This document shows positions 16,601 to 24,138 of a DNA stretch of 28,270 bases, one piece after another; position 1 is the first letter of the stretch; each line of letters starts with the position of its first letter. The translations under genes and the position numbers were made by a program. The notes beneath the pieces are model-generated. The model was not told the DNA's origin and did not search any database. It saw only the letters and a program-made list of their open reading frames with translations. Source of the DNA: JANLQX01 sp043775075 (GTDB lineage: Bacteria; Actinomycetota; Acidimicrobiia; Acidimicrobiales; JANYDT01); NCBI GenBank assembly GCA_043775075.1, contig JAYVSS010000103.1, forward strand, positions 1 through 28,270. The letters are read 5' to 3'.

Positions 16601-17037
16601 AATTCGTCGAGGAGAAGTTGGTACGCCCGAGCGCGATCGAGAAGACGGGGATGCGTTGGCAACCCCAGGGACACGGCGTTCTCGCCGACGAGCTGCGCGC
16701 CAAAGCCGTGGTAGGTCGCAACGTGCACTCGGTTGGCCGGACCAAGACGGCGGACGATCCGGTCGCGGAGGTTCGCTGCGGCCTTGTTCGAAAACGTGAG
16801 CCCCAGCACTTGGTGGTCGCTCACGCCGCCCCTCTCGACAAGAGCCACAACACGCTGGGCCATGACCTCGGTCTTGCCCGACCCGGCGCCAGCGACAATG
16901 CGCAAGGGAGCAAGGGGATGATCAATTGCCGCTTGCTGTTGGGCGTCGGGAATGAGGTTGTGGCCCAGCGTGGGGGACTCGGTTCCTGACTCGATCACCA
17001 GCTCGACCACCAGCTCGGCGGCGGGCTCGGTGGTCAT
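13648..17037 (-). CDS. adnB: AdnB-like UvrD-type helicase fused to RecB-family Fe-S nuclease
   Basis: The protein has 1129 residues. All superfamily-1A motifs are present: Q-motif DAQQQAAID, Walker A AGAGSGKT (49-56), Ia LTFSNKAAANLRDR, II VLLDEFQDTN (Asp 260/Glu 261), III GDDLQAIYGFRG, V MTIHQAKGLEFT and VI YVAITRARERL. The C-terminal PD-(D/E)XK nuclease has the His in GTAVHRW, IVDFKTG (Asp 1025, Lys 1027) and a Gln helix DVQLGLYAL. Cys 850 plus Cys 1115/1118/1124 are the 4Fe-4S ligands found in AddB/AdnAB nucleases. This domain order and the gene order match mycobacterial AdnA-AdnB, an end-resecting double-strand-break repair motor. The start ATG at 17037 overlaps the upstream gene's stop (ATGA). 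An Arg/Ser-rich linker of about 100 residues separates motor and nuclease. Confidence 0.9.
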   Translation of the reverse strand: MTTEPAAELVVELVIESGTESPTLGHNLIPDAQQQAAIDHPLAPLRIVAGAGSGKTEVMAQRVVALVERGGVSDHQVLGLTFSNKAAANLRDRIVRRLGPANRVHVATYHGFGAQLVGENAVSLGLPTHPRLLDRARAYQLLLDEFHRVDLPSRKLGRPENIIDEALTLASSCADHLVSVKMIREDCEAIVSDRRSSWMLQKTARSRRDLCVLLEAYAAAKRRLGYIDYGDQIALAVQVLRDSPEVVLDLRHRYRAVLLDEFQDTNVAQRELLKMVWVDPSAPGRSPITAVGDDLQAIYGFRGAHVHNLTHFDDYVHGTTSIELETNYRSGDSVVQLANHVQASLPLALPKTLRAHTDNASAEVTSFVAADDRDEAVTIAAQISSVGGPWNAIAVLCRKRRLIAPIAEALHEAGIPVEIVGIGGLLSRPEIVDVVAWLQVVGLPEVGSIDRRDRLAGIDPNAAVLRLLQGRRFRLGLRDLAALSRADRLRRRAAPMDASVDSSEERSAPPVDPGLDLRRVVLHGELPEVSVEAWQRLITFRGIVERLTPILARRSFVDVVETVIGEAGLWTVVDERGHENLLRFLHIVQTFAPLDGPITIAAFLEYLELVMLSEDEPAEATSIATDAVQIMTIHQAKGLEFTTVFVPGLAGAGSSRIFPDYRSTANGVTVGAALPHWLRMDNDGFAEAPQSRADEERLKNHVTRDQEYEERRLLYVAITRARERLIVSAAHWYSGPQKPQGPSEFYALLAERSDVVRETSRAVAAVENPLLAARRRQHDASQVPTAKRPQSEPTSTDERSASITGARRRARVQPETSLSLFDLRAMPASPALSPLAAAVAVTALVTYAQCPQRFAWSYVTPLPRRSSAAARLGTAVHRWIEERASGQLVLGVGEPSQQAEGEADDMPDPRNWGVEDYGAVEARQVENDRAAIGVDDESAATYPATPEADPGATLDPYLDANLDRPSEQLGDRVQRCRQAFLDSPFASLTPVRLEALFALVVTNLTVIRGRIDAAYERDGRYEIVDFKTGRKPAPNDASFDVQLGLYALVAVDLWGVAADRLRTSYCYLAPDDSSGAEVVSTDWTSALIDDFRQRSHGLLRSIEAGRFSPHGGAWCRGCDFASFCNGAQK

Positions 17038-19526
17038 TGCACGTGCCGCCCGGACGGCTGCGTGGGGCACAGCCGATGAAAGGCACAGTATGCACACGTG
17101 GCGTCGATATTCGGTTCGTACCCCTCGGCCAGGATGGCGTCGGCCAACGACGCAATTCGTTCAACCGTGGCGTCTTCGAGGCCGTTCGTCACGGTCCGCG
17201 CCATGACCTTGAGTCGTTGCCGAGACTGGGCATCCTGAAGGTAATGGAGCTCAAGATGGGCGGGGCGGCCGAGGGCCCGAAGCTCGGGATCACGGGTGGC
17301 GGCGAAGTGATAAACGGCCAGCTGCAAATCGTCGTCGACCTCAGACTGCGATTTTGCCGCGCCGGATTTGTAGTCAACGATGCGCGTCGTCGGCTCTTTT
17401 CCCTCGACCAGCGGATCGATGACGTCGAGCCGATCGATAGATCCGACGATGACGTGGCCATGCGCCGGAGACCTGGGGGACGACGTTTCGACCAGCGGCA
17501 CTTCGAATCGGTACTCCGTACGGGCAACAGTGGGCGGGTTGGACCGAAAGTCCTCCCACCAATTCGTGAGCCATTGCTCGGCCCGGCGCCGATAGTCCAA
17601 GGCCTGAGCGCTGTAGCGAAACTCCGAGGCGTCCCAATACTCGTCGAGTAGCACCAGAAGACGTTCGCCGGAGCGCTCGGGGGCCACCGAATCCGGTCGA
17701 AGGAACTCCTCCAATACGCGGTGGACCAACGAGCCAGCACTGGCCGACGCGCCGCCGGCCCCGCGCAGACCGAGCCCGTATTCGAATCCGTAGCGCCAGG
17801 AGCAGTCTTCGAACGTGTTCAGCTGTGTGGCCGACAACCGCAACTCGCCGCTCGGAAAGATCGGCACCACATTCGTGGTTTCGGCCAGCGGTTCGACTTG
17901 GCCGGCGTCGCCTGCGCCGGGAGGTCGTACCAGGGTGAGTTCACGTCGCCGCCATCCGTCGAGAAAGCGACTTGGCAGCACCCCCGGCATGGGGGCAGCA
18001 ATCGCCACGAACTCACCGTCAACCGCCAACGCATCGAGCGCGCCCACGAGCAGGCGGCGATCAGTCCGGGAATCTTCGTCGGCATCGTCGGCATCGTCGG
18101 CATCGTCGGCACCGTCGGCACCGTCGGAAGGTCCCGCGGCCTCGTCGCCGGCCCCGCCAGCAAACCACGGCCGACGCGCCTCGCGTTGGGGGAGTATCCC
18201 GTCCACCGCCTGCATGAGGACGAGCCCCAGCCACGGACGATCGGGCGCAACGTTGGCGGCGTCGGCCAGAGCCACAACGTTCACTCCGCCCGGACGCCCC
18301 GGCACCGCACGCTCAAGGGCCTGGGCGAGGTTGCCGTAACGGACGACGGCAGCATGGAACGACTGCACCAAATGGACCGCGAAGGGGTCGGCGAGGAGAG
18401 CCCGAGCATGGGCCGTCCACCACGTAAAGACCGCATCGGCGACGGCGACCGCAGGTGCTGCTCGTGCGGCGATTTCGGCTGCGCAATCAACGATGAGCTG
18501 GTGGTCCCCCAAGCGGCGACCGTCCGTTGAGAGGGCAATTGCCCATCGGGTGGCGGCCGAGGCGAGTTCAGAAACCACGACGTCGTTGCGCCGGGGCAGC
18601 ACGATGGCGAGCCGGTCCGACGCCCACCCGGACGCCAGCCACCGCTGCACCACGGATAGGGCGGCGTCGGCCTCCAACGACGGATGGTGAGCCCGGATGA
18701 CGGTGCAGCGAAGGTCAATGATCGGGCCCTGAGCTGGTGTTTGCTGGCGATCTTCGAGCTCGACGACCGCGCCGCCGCGAGTGCGCTGAAGGTCGGCAAA
18801 TGCTTGAGCCAACAGCCGCTCCGCCCGTTTCAGAACGTTGACGGGTTCGATGATCAGGAGCGAGACGTCAGCGAACGGTGCGTGCGGCGGCACCGAGCTG
18901 CCCGCATCGATTACCGCGTCAGCCCGGCAAAGCGCCGCGGCCTCGTCCAACGCCTGCGCTCCGTCGGCAAGTTGGCGCGCCGCCAGCTCGGCTCGGAATC
19001 GACGGGCAAATTGGCGGAGCTCACCACGGCGACTGGAGCCGGGTTCGGGTGAGTGCCCGTCCATGGAGACCCCGGACAGCTCGCGCACCACGGCGTCCAG
19101 AAATGACGGAGATGACAGGAACCGATGTTGGGTTGGCCACAGTGCCTCGGCCGTAGAGTTGTCATGGCCTAGACCGAGATGTTCGTTGGCCAGCATCTCG
19201 GCGATCAACGTTCGACGCTCGGCGGCGTGAAGAACCGTGAGTGTGGAGCGGCGGCGAAGTAAATCCTGGGCCAAGCCGGACCAGGTGGTCACCCGGATGC
19301 GGCCAGTCAGCGCGGGATAGTGGCGAAACAGAAATGACATCCACGTGGTCACCGCCGACTGGCGCTGCCAAACAATGAGCACCCGCCCGTCTGCCTGGGC
19401 GGCCTTGACCGCCCGGGTCATCAGGTTCGTCAGGGCCATCGGGGGCTGTTGCGCGTGGTCAGGCTCACTGGATTCACGCGGCCCACCCGGGACGGCGTTG
19501 GCGGCGATCGTTATTCCCACGCCCAC
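17034..19526 (-). CDS. adnA: AdnA-like subunit: motor-dead helicase scaffold fused to Fe-S RecB-family nuclease
   Basis: The protein has 830 residues, about 200 shorter than mycobacterial AdnA. The N-terminal two thirds align by pattern with SF1 helicases (RVLIVWQRQSA as motif Ia, IRVTTWSGLAQDLLR as Ib), but the ATPase residues are gone. There is no GKT/GKS P-loop anywhere in the first 100 residues, motif II reads LLIIEPVN instead of LxxDE, and the motif VI position reads LLVGALDALA. The C-terminal nuclease is intact: GSLVHRVLEEF, SIDRLDVID, IVDYKSG (Asp 718, Lys 720), DLQLAVY, and Fe-S Cys 575 and 811/814/820. An Asp/Ala-rich insert sits near residue 470. The start is GTG at 19526 (or 19520); an in-frame TAG lies 54 bases upstream, so no longer start is available. 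It likely forms a heterodimer with the overlapping AdnB-like protein. Confidence 0.82.
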   Translation of the reverse strand: MGVGITIAANAVPGGPRESSEPDHAQQPPMALTNLMTRAVKAAQADGRVLIVWQRQSAVTTWMSFLFRHYPALTGRIRVTTWSGLAQDLLRRRSTLTVLHAAERRTLIAEMLANEHLGLGHDNSTAEALWPTQHRFLSSPSFLDAVVRELSGVSMDGHSPEPGSSRRGELRQFARRFRAELAARQLADGAQALDEAAALCRADAVIDAGSSVPPHAPFADVSLLIIEPVNVLKRAERLLAQAFADLQRTRGGAVVELEDRQQTPAQGPIIDLRCTVIRAHHPSLEADAALSVVQRWLASGWASDRLAIVLPRRNDVVVSELASAATRWAIALSTDGRRLGDHQLIVDCAAEIAARAAPAVAVADAVFTWWTAHARALLADPFAVHLVQSFHAAVVRYGNLAQALERAVPGRPGGVNVVALADAANVAPDRPWLGLVLMQAVDGILPQREARRPWFAGGAGDEAAGPSDGADGADDADDADDADEDSRTDRRLLVGALDALAVDGEFVAIAAPMPGVLPSRFLDGWRRRELTLVRPPGAGDAGQVEPLAETTNVVPIFPSGELRLSATQLNTFEDCSWRYGFEYGLGLRGAGGASASAGSLVHRVLEEFLRPDSVAPERSGERLLVLLDEYWDASEFRYSAQALDYRRRAEQWLTNWWEDFRSNPPTVARTEYRFEVPLVETSSPRSPAHGHVIVGSIDRLDVIDPLVEGKEPTTRIVDYKSGAAKSQSEVDDDLQLAVYHFAATRDPELRALGRPAHLELHYLQDAQSRQRLKVMARTVTNGLEDATVERIASLADAILAEGYEPNIDATCAYCAFHRLCPTQPSGRHVQ
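18081..18125 (-). repeat. 9-bp in-frame repeat coding an acidic linker in the AdnA-like gene
   Basis: Five 9-bp units, three ggcatcgtc and two ggcaccgtc (+ strand), run without gaps and encode Asp-Asp-Ala and Asp-Gly-Ala triplets on the - strand. The insert lies between the RPWFAGG segment and the RRLLVGALDA segment, probably a surface loop, and is likely to vary in length between strains. Confidence 0.85.
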
Positions 19527-19574
19527 GACCGTACCTGAGGGGGTATGACGAAACGGGCAGACGTTCGGCGCGGG

Positions 19575-20693
19575 CTATGCCTGTTCGTGAATTTTGTACT
19601 CGGTGAGACCGTCGGTGTTGGTGCGTCGCTCGGCCTGATCGCTCAACGCGAAATGCTCTAAGTGTGCATATGTTTCGCTCGACGCCATAGAACCCCAACG
19701 CTCCGGACGAAACAATAGATGGCTGTAGGTGTCTACGGTCATCCAGCCTTCAGCAGCCGAACCCTGGGCGAGCCGGGACAAACGTTCACGGTGATGGTCG
19801 ATGATGTCCCGGCATCGTCCCGCCAGATCCGTGAACGGATGACCGTGGGCAGGCAAGACATGGCGGACACCATCGATGAGGGCGACGCGTTCAAGCGACG
19901 CAAAGAAATCTCCGAGCGGGTCGCGCCCGGCGAACATGCCGGAAATGTGGGGAGTGATCGTGGGCAAGACATGGTCGCCGGAGAGGAATGCGCCGCCTTC
20001 GGGATCGACGAGACAGAGATGGTCCGGCGTGTGACCGGGCGTGTGCACAGCAAACCAATCGCGATCGCCAAGGCGCACTGGCTGATCATGTCGTAAGCGT
20101 ACAGATGGTTCGGCGAGAGGGAAGATGCGACCGAAGACCGACGACGTGGCCGCCGTTTTCGTCATCCGGTACATCAGGCCCTTCTTGATCCCGGGAGCGT
20201 ACGCCGCACCACCCCATGGCGGCGTCGTGTTGAAGAACGCTTGGGCCTCACCGAGAGGTTGCTGACCGACGTCTGCATGGGCATGGGCGTCGTCGTCACA
20301 CTCATCAAGCGTGCAAACGTGGCCCGGCTTCCACGCCAACCGGAAGGCCTTATGGGTGACCAGTTGCGCGCCTGCCTCTTTGGCCAGTTTCCCGGCATTA
20401 CCGAAGTGGTCGGGGTGGCTGTGGGTCACCACGACCTTGTCGATACGAGACATCGGTATCCCGGCGGCGGCCAGACGTTTCTTCAGGACCTTCCAACTCA
20501 CTGGCCCGGGGAGGCCGGGATCGACGATGGCCACGCTGTCGCGGCCAACAATCGCGTACGTATTGATGTGGGACAGCCCGGGAAGGGCGATCGGCAACTG
20601 GAGCCGCAACACATCGGGAGCCACCTCGATGATTTCGTCGGATGCCTTCTCCCGTTCCTGGCGAACGGGGCGATCAGTAGTGGGCGCAGTCAC
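19575..20693 (-). CDS. Metallo-beta-lactamase-fold hydrolase
   Basis: The protein has 372 residues. The metal-binding motif THSHPDH (His 91, 93, Asp 95, His 96) follows the strand SHINTYAIVGRDSVAIVDPG. Later ligands are in HTPGHTPDHLCLVD, FLSGDHVLP and LPAHGHPF. This is the glyoxalase-II-like branch of the fold, with a C-terminal helical extension ending in KIHEQA. Members cleave thioesters, lactones or phosphodiesters using two metals; the substrate here is unknown. The frame is open to 20789, but GTG 20693 (after GGGTGG) is chosen because the upstream part has no family match. It lies 48 bp upstream of the AdnA-like gene on the same strand, so the two may be cotranscribed, though a functional link is not evident. 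Confidence 0.85.
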   Translation of the reverse strand: MTAPTTDRPVRQEREKASDEIIEVAPDVLRLQLPIALPGLSHINTYAIVGRDSVAIVDPGLPGPVSWKVLKKRLAAAGIPMSRIDKVVVTHSHPDHFGNAGKLAKEAGAQLVTHKAFRLAWKPGHVCTLDECDDDAHAHADVGQQPLGEAQAFFNTTPPWGGAAYAPGIKKGLMYRMTKTAATSSVFGRIFPLAEPSVRLRHDQPVRLGDRDWFAVHTPGHTPDHLCLVDPEGGAFLSGDHVLPTITPHISGMFAGRDPLGDFFASLERVALIDGVRHVLPAHGHPFTDLAGRCRDIIDHHRERLSRLAQGSAAEGWMTVDTYSHLLFRPERWGSMASSETYAHLEHFALSDQAERRTNTDGLTEYKIHEQA

Positions 20694-20768
20694 GATCCAC
20701 CCGAGTGTACGGACGCCCGCCGCCCCCACGCCAAAGCACCCTCCCGTGACCCTCCAGTGCCCTCCTGA

Positions 20769-20797
20769 CCGCCAACAAACCGCCAACAAACCGCCAA
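20769..20797. repeat. 11-bp tandem repeat beside the hairpin
   Basis: ccgccaacaaa occurs twice in tandem (20769-20779, 20780-20790), followed by a partial ccgccaa that runs directly into the left arm of the large hairpin. Confidence 0.8.
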
Positions 20798-20872
20798 GTG
20801 TGAAATGTGCGCGTCAGTGTGTGGGTTCAGTGGACCCCTGAACCCACACTTTGAAGCGCACATTTCACACTT
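20796..20872. repeat. 77-bp two-tier hairpin between divergent genes
   Basis: The outer arms aagtgtgaaatgtgcgc (20796-20812) and gcgcacatttcacactt (20856-20872) are perfect 17-bp complements. Inside them gtgtgggttcag (20819-20830) pairs with ctgaacccacac (20838-20849), leaving a 7-base loop tggaccc. The element sits in the 308-bp gap (20694-21001) between the divergent hydrolase and oxidoreductase genes, where a terminator is not expected. The remainder of that gap holds the 11-bp repeats and the AGAGGAC ribosome-binding site of the next gene; no convincing promoter could be picked out. Confidence 0.9.
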
Positions 20873-21001
20873 CGTTGCGTGGCTGTCCGATCGATGGAGC
20901 TCGACGGAGCATGAACTGGTTAAGTGGGCGGGGTTGCCCGTAGCTTCGTTGCTGCCCTGAATTGGCCCGCGTAGGTGGCCAACCCGTTGAAGAGGACATT
21001 C

Positions 21002-22054
21002 ATGAAGCTCAGCGTCATGCTCAATTACGCCGGTGACATCAAAGGAACGGCGGACGAAGTGTCGGCGCTCGAAAAGGCCGGTCTCGATTGCGTGTGGGTG
21101 GCCGAGGCGTACAGCTTCGACGCCATCTCGATGATGGGGTACCTGGCGGCCAAGACCGAGCGGGTGGAAATTGGGTCGGCGATCGTGAACGTGTACTCGC
21201 GCACGGCCACGCTCATGGCCATGACGTTTGCCGGTCTTGACTACGTCTCGAACGGACGCATCAACTGTGGTCTCGGAGCGTCAGGCCCCCAGGTGGTGGA
21301 GGGTTTCCATGGCGTGGCCTACGAGAAGCCGATGCTGCGGATCAAGGAATATATGGAGGTGTGTCGGGCCACATGGCGGCGCGAGGTCATCAACTTCCAA
21401 GGCACCACGGTGAAGATCCCGCTTCCGGCGGGCGAAGGGACCGGCCTGGGCAAGCCGCTCAAGCTCATTAACCACCCGCAGCGCGCCGACATCCCCCTGT
21501 GGTGGGCGTCGCTCAAGGGTAAAAGCGTGGAGGCGACCGCCGAAGTGGCGAACGGCTGGATCCCCATCTTCTATCTGCCGGAAAAGGCCGACATGGTGTG
21601 GGGCGACGCCCTGGCTCTCGGGCTGAAGAAGCGGGCGCCTGAACTGGGCAAGCTCCAGATCCTCGCCGGTGGCTCGGTCATGATCACCGAAGACGCCGAT
21701 CGAATCACGAAGGTCCTCGACGCCGGGCGCCCGGCGTCGGCGCTCTACGTGGGCGGTATGGGCGCTCGGGGCAAGAACTTCTACAACGACATCATGAGTG
21801 CCTACGGCTGGGAGGGCGAGGCCAAGAACATTCAGGACCTCTATCTGGACGGCAAGAAGGAAGAGGCCGCCGCCGCCGTTCCCCGGGCGTACCTCGAGGC
21901 GGGCGCACTGGTCGGTCCCGAGGGCTACGTCCAAGAGAAGTTGGCGGCGTACAAGCAGTCCGGCGTGACCCACCTACAAATGGGTCTGATGGGTCCAATC
22001 GAAGCCAAAATCGCCACGGTGGAAAAGCTCAGGAGCATGGTTGATCAGATCTGA
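21002..22054 (+). CDS. LLM-class F420-dependent oxidoreductase
   Basis: The protein has 350 residues, the usual length for this branch. Features in order: MKLSVMLNYAGD, LEKAGLDCVWVAEAYSFDA, VEIGSAIVNVYSRTATLMAM (the F420/FMN-side strand), YVSNGRINCGLGASGPQVVEG, then KPLKLINHPQRADIPLWWAS and a C-terminal GVTHLQMGLMG strand. The GLGASGPQVVEGFHG segment is typical of mycobacterial and acidimicrobial F420-dependent enzymes. It should reduce or oxidise an unknown substrate in the cytoplasm. ATG 21002 is preceded by AGAGGAC at about 20990; an open frame back to 20975 adds only unrelated residues. A short inverted repeat follows the stop (22063-22086) but is weak. It is not a close paralogue of the 271-residue LLM protein earlier in the window. 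Confidence 0.87.
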   Translation: MKLSVMLNYAGDIKGTADEVSALEKAGLDCVWVAEAYSFDAISMMGYLAAKTERVEIGSAIVNVYSRTATLMAMTFAGLDYVSNGRINCGLGASGPQVVEGFHGVAYEKPMLRIKEYMEVCRATWRREVINFQGTTVKIPLPAGEGTGLGKPLKLINHPQRADIPLWWASLKGKSVEATAEVANGWIPIFYLPEKADMVWGDALALGLKKRAPELGKLQILAGGSVMITEDADRITKVLDAGRPASALYVGGMGARGKNFYNDIMSAYGWEGEAKNIQDLYLDGKKEEAAAAVPRAYLEAGALVGPEGYVQEKLAAYKQSGVTHLQMGLMGPIEAKIATVEKLRSMVDQI

Positions 22055-22122
22055 AATCGATCGAAAACAACGTTCTTGCCGTTTTCAACGACAGGACCAG
22101 CCCGTTCGCGTGGTTACTCTGA

Positions 22123-22274
22123 TTTAGTCGACGGAAGTGCAGTTCTGTGATTGACGTCACGCTCCTGGCGCCACTACGGTGCAAAGCAAGAGGTGTCCGA
22201 GGTCACAGATTTTGACCGCTCGCAGTATCTTCTTAATTGCTGTCCCACCAGTCTCATTCCCGAGGGGGAAACAC
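22123..22274 (+). promoter_or_regulatory. Leader of importer unit 1, copy 1 of a duplicated leader
   Basis: This leader is nearly the same as the one at 26079-26228. Shared blocks are tttagtcgacggaagt, ttctgtgattgacgtcac, actacggtgcaa, gaggtgtccgaggtcacag and cccaccagtctcattcccg, in the same order and almost the same spacing. The sequences between blocks differ. TTCCC (22257-22261) can pair with GGGAA (22266-22270), placing part of the GAGGGGG ribosome-binding site (22262-22268) in a small hairpin just before the ATG. The preceding 68 bases (22055-22122) show only the weak inverted repeat after the oxidoreductase gene. Confidence 0.7.
22151..22180 (+). promoter_or_regulatory. Probable promoter of importer unit 1
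   Basis: TTGACG (22151-22156), an 18-bp spacer and TACGGT (22175-22180) fit a primary-sigma promoter with an actinobacterial TAnnnT -10 element. Both hexamers and the spacing are conserved in the second leader, while most of the spacer sequence is not. A start about seven bases downstream would give a 5' UTR of nearly 90 nt. Confidence 0.6.
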
Positions 22275-24101
22275 ATGATGTATCGCAAGCGGCTTGCCGC
22301 GTTCGTAGCTATCGGGCTGGCCGCTGGCATTTTGTCACCGGCAATTTCCGAGGCCGCCAAAAAAGTTAAAGCGAAAGCCGTGACCCAACCGCCCGGAGCA
22401 AAGGCATCGGCCGAGCGAAAGACGGCGTGCAAGAAGGGCTTTGCGAAGTACGGATTCAAGAATCAGGGCACCTGTATCGCTTTTGGCGTTGCAGCAACCA
22501 CGGCCCCGGCGGCCACCCAGGCTCCGGCGGCCACGCAGGCTCCGGCGGTCGCCGCTCCTGCTGCAGGCGGGTCGAGCGGTGGCACCGCCATCTACGGCGT
22601 CGATGCCGAGACGAACAACTGGCTCCCGGGGCCGGGCAGCTGGGGTGGCGCCAGTGGGGTTGTCGCCTACGCCGTGTACGACACGCTGTTGGCGACCGGA
22701 GCAGACGGGAAACCGGTTCCGAACCTTCTCGACTCGATCACGCCTTCGTCGGACTTCAAGACCTGGACGCTCAAAGCACGTGCGGGCATCAAGTTCCACA
22801 ACGGTGAAGATTTTAATGGTGAAGCGATCGCCATCGGTATGGAGCACATCCGGACCGGCCCGACCACCGCTCCGGCGTGGGGCAACCTGATCAAGTGCGA
22901 CGCAGCCGGTCCGCTGGTGGCCGAGTGCCGGATGAAGACCCCCTGGGTGTCGTTTCCCTCCTATTTGACCGGTCAGAGCGGTGTCATGGCGGCGCCAGCG
23001 TCGATCAAGTCGGGCGACGGATCCAAGCGCCCGGTGGGCACCGGCGCCTTCATGTGCAAGGGCGACTGCTGGGTGCCGAACCAGAAGATGACGCTCGTGA
23101 AGAACCCGAACTACTGGCGTGCCGGGCTGCCGAAGCTCGACGTCTTGGAGATACGTCCGATCCCGGACGAGGATCAGCGTCTTGCCCAGCTGCAGTCTGG
23201 TCAGATCCAGTTCTTGGGTACGGCGAACTTCTTGACCGGTCGCGATCTCGCCAACCTGGCCAAGGACAAGAAGATCAACCTCCTGACCAGTGAGAACGCG
23301 GGTTCTACCGCCTATGACATCCCGAACCTGGCCCGGACCGGTCCGATGCAGGATGTCCGCGTCCGCCAGGCCTGGGCGTACGCCATCGATACCGACACGC
23401 TGATCAAGCTGCGCGCACCGGGTGCCACCAAGGCCAACGGCATCTACCTCGAGGGGCAGCTCGGCTACCTGAAGAACGCCGGTTACGAATTCAACCTCGA
23501 CAAGGCTAAGGCGTTACTAGACGCGTACAAGAAGGACAAGGGTGTCTCCACGGTCACTGTGACGTACCAGACGACCGCGGTGCCGGATAATCAACAGACG
23601 ATCGCCGTGATGAAGCAGATGCTCGACAAGGCCGGCTTCAACGTCATCCTCGGCCCCGGCCTAGAACAGTCGGCCTACATTCAAAATGTGCTCACCGGGA
23701 ATTTTGAAGTCATGCAGTGGAACTATCCACTCGCTGGAGCTACTGATGCCGATCAGGGTCGGCCGTTCCTCCACTCCGAAGGCTGCGGTGGCCCCACGAT
23801 CTGTCCTAAGGCCATCGGTTTCTCCGTGCTCAACTGGTCTCGTTCGGTCGACGGCATCGTCGATACTGCGCTCGATCAGATCCGCTCCAACTCCGATCCG
23901 GAAGTTCGCAAGCGGGCAGCAGAAGCCGTGGAGACGCAGTTCAACGAGAACGTGTATGTCATTCCTCGGTGGCGCAGCCGATCGAATCTGGGGTTTTGCT
24001 CGAAGTGCGCAGTCGGGGCAGATACCGGTCCTGATGGCGAAAAGTTGATGTTCCTGCCAGCGGGAACTCAACGCGGACAGGCCTATCTGACGGTCGGCTG
24101 A
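22275..24101 (+). CDS. Peptide/nickel-type ABC importer substrate-binding protein (SBP_bac_5) with Cys module
   Basis: The protein has 608 residues. The signal peptide MMYRKRLAAFVAIGLAAGIL ends near SEA; no lipobox Cys follows. Residues about 30-75 form a small module with two Cys (TACKKGFAKYGFKNQGTC), then an Ala/Thr/Pro/Gln linker (about 77-100), then the SBP_bac_5 domain. Family landmarks are WTLKARAGIKFHNGEDFNG, TPWVSFPSY, GTGAFMCKGDCW, MTLVKNPNYWRAGLPKLD, RLAQLQSGQIQF and QAWAYAIDTDTLIKL. Such proteins capture oligopeptides, nickel chelates or glycosides outside the membrane. ATG 22275 (a double ATG) follows GAGGGGG; the frame back to 22179 lies in the conserved leader and is not coding. 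It is about 38 bp upstream of its permease gene. Confidence 0.9.
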   Translation: MMYRKRLAAFVAIGLAAGILSPAISEAAKKVKAKAVTQPPGAKASAERKTACKKGFAKYGFKNQGTCIAFGVAATTAPAATQAPAATQAPAVAAPAAGGSSGGTAIYGVDAETNNWLPGPGSWGGASGVVAYAVYDTLLATGADGKPVPNLLDSITPSSDFKTWTLKARAGIKFHNGEDFNGEAIAIGMEHIRTGPTTAPAWGNLIKCDAAGPLVAECRMKTPWVSFPSYLTGQSGVMAAPASIKSGDGSKRPVGTGAFMCKGDCWVPNQKMTLVKNPNYWRAGLPKLDVLEIRPIPDEDQRLAQLQSGQIQFLGTANFLTGRDLANLAKDKKINLLTSENAGSTAYDIPNLARTGPMQDVRVRQAWAYAIDTDTLIKLRAPGATKANGIYLEGQLGYLKNAGYEFNLDKAKALLDAYKKDKGVSTVTVTYQTTAVPDNQQTIAVMKQMLDKAGFNVILGPGLEQSAYIQNVLTGNFEVMQWNYPLAGATDADQGRPFLHSEGCGGPTICPKAIGFSVLNWSRSVDGIVDTALDQIRSNSDPEVRKRAAEAVETQFNENVYVIPRWRSRSNLGFCSKCAVGADTGPDGEKLMFLPAGTQRGQAYLTVG

Positions 24102-24138
24102 GTTCTCGAAACGAGCAAGCGAAAGGCGATCGAGGCCG

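Noticed and set aside
13648..19526. AdnAB-like pair plus HNH gene as a new defence island
   Set aside because: The helicase-nucleases have a known housekeeping role in break repair, DUF222-HNH proteins are common and scattered in actinobacteria, and the HNH gene has its own promoter; no defence-specific partner is present.
22063..22086. gaaaac ... gttttc inverted repeat after the LLM oxidoreductase as a terminator
   Set aside because: Only a 6-bp A/T-rich stem with a 12-base loop and no T run; too weak to call.
22179..22274. N-terminal extension of the first binding protein upstream of the double ATG
   Set aside because: It would place coding sequence before the signal peptide and across the conserved leader; the second copy does not keep the same residues there.
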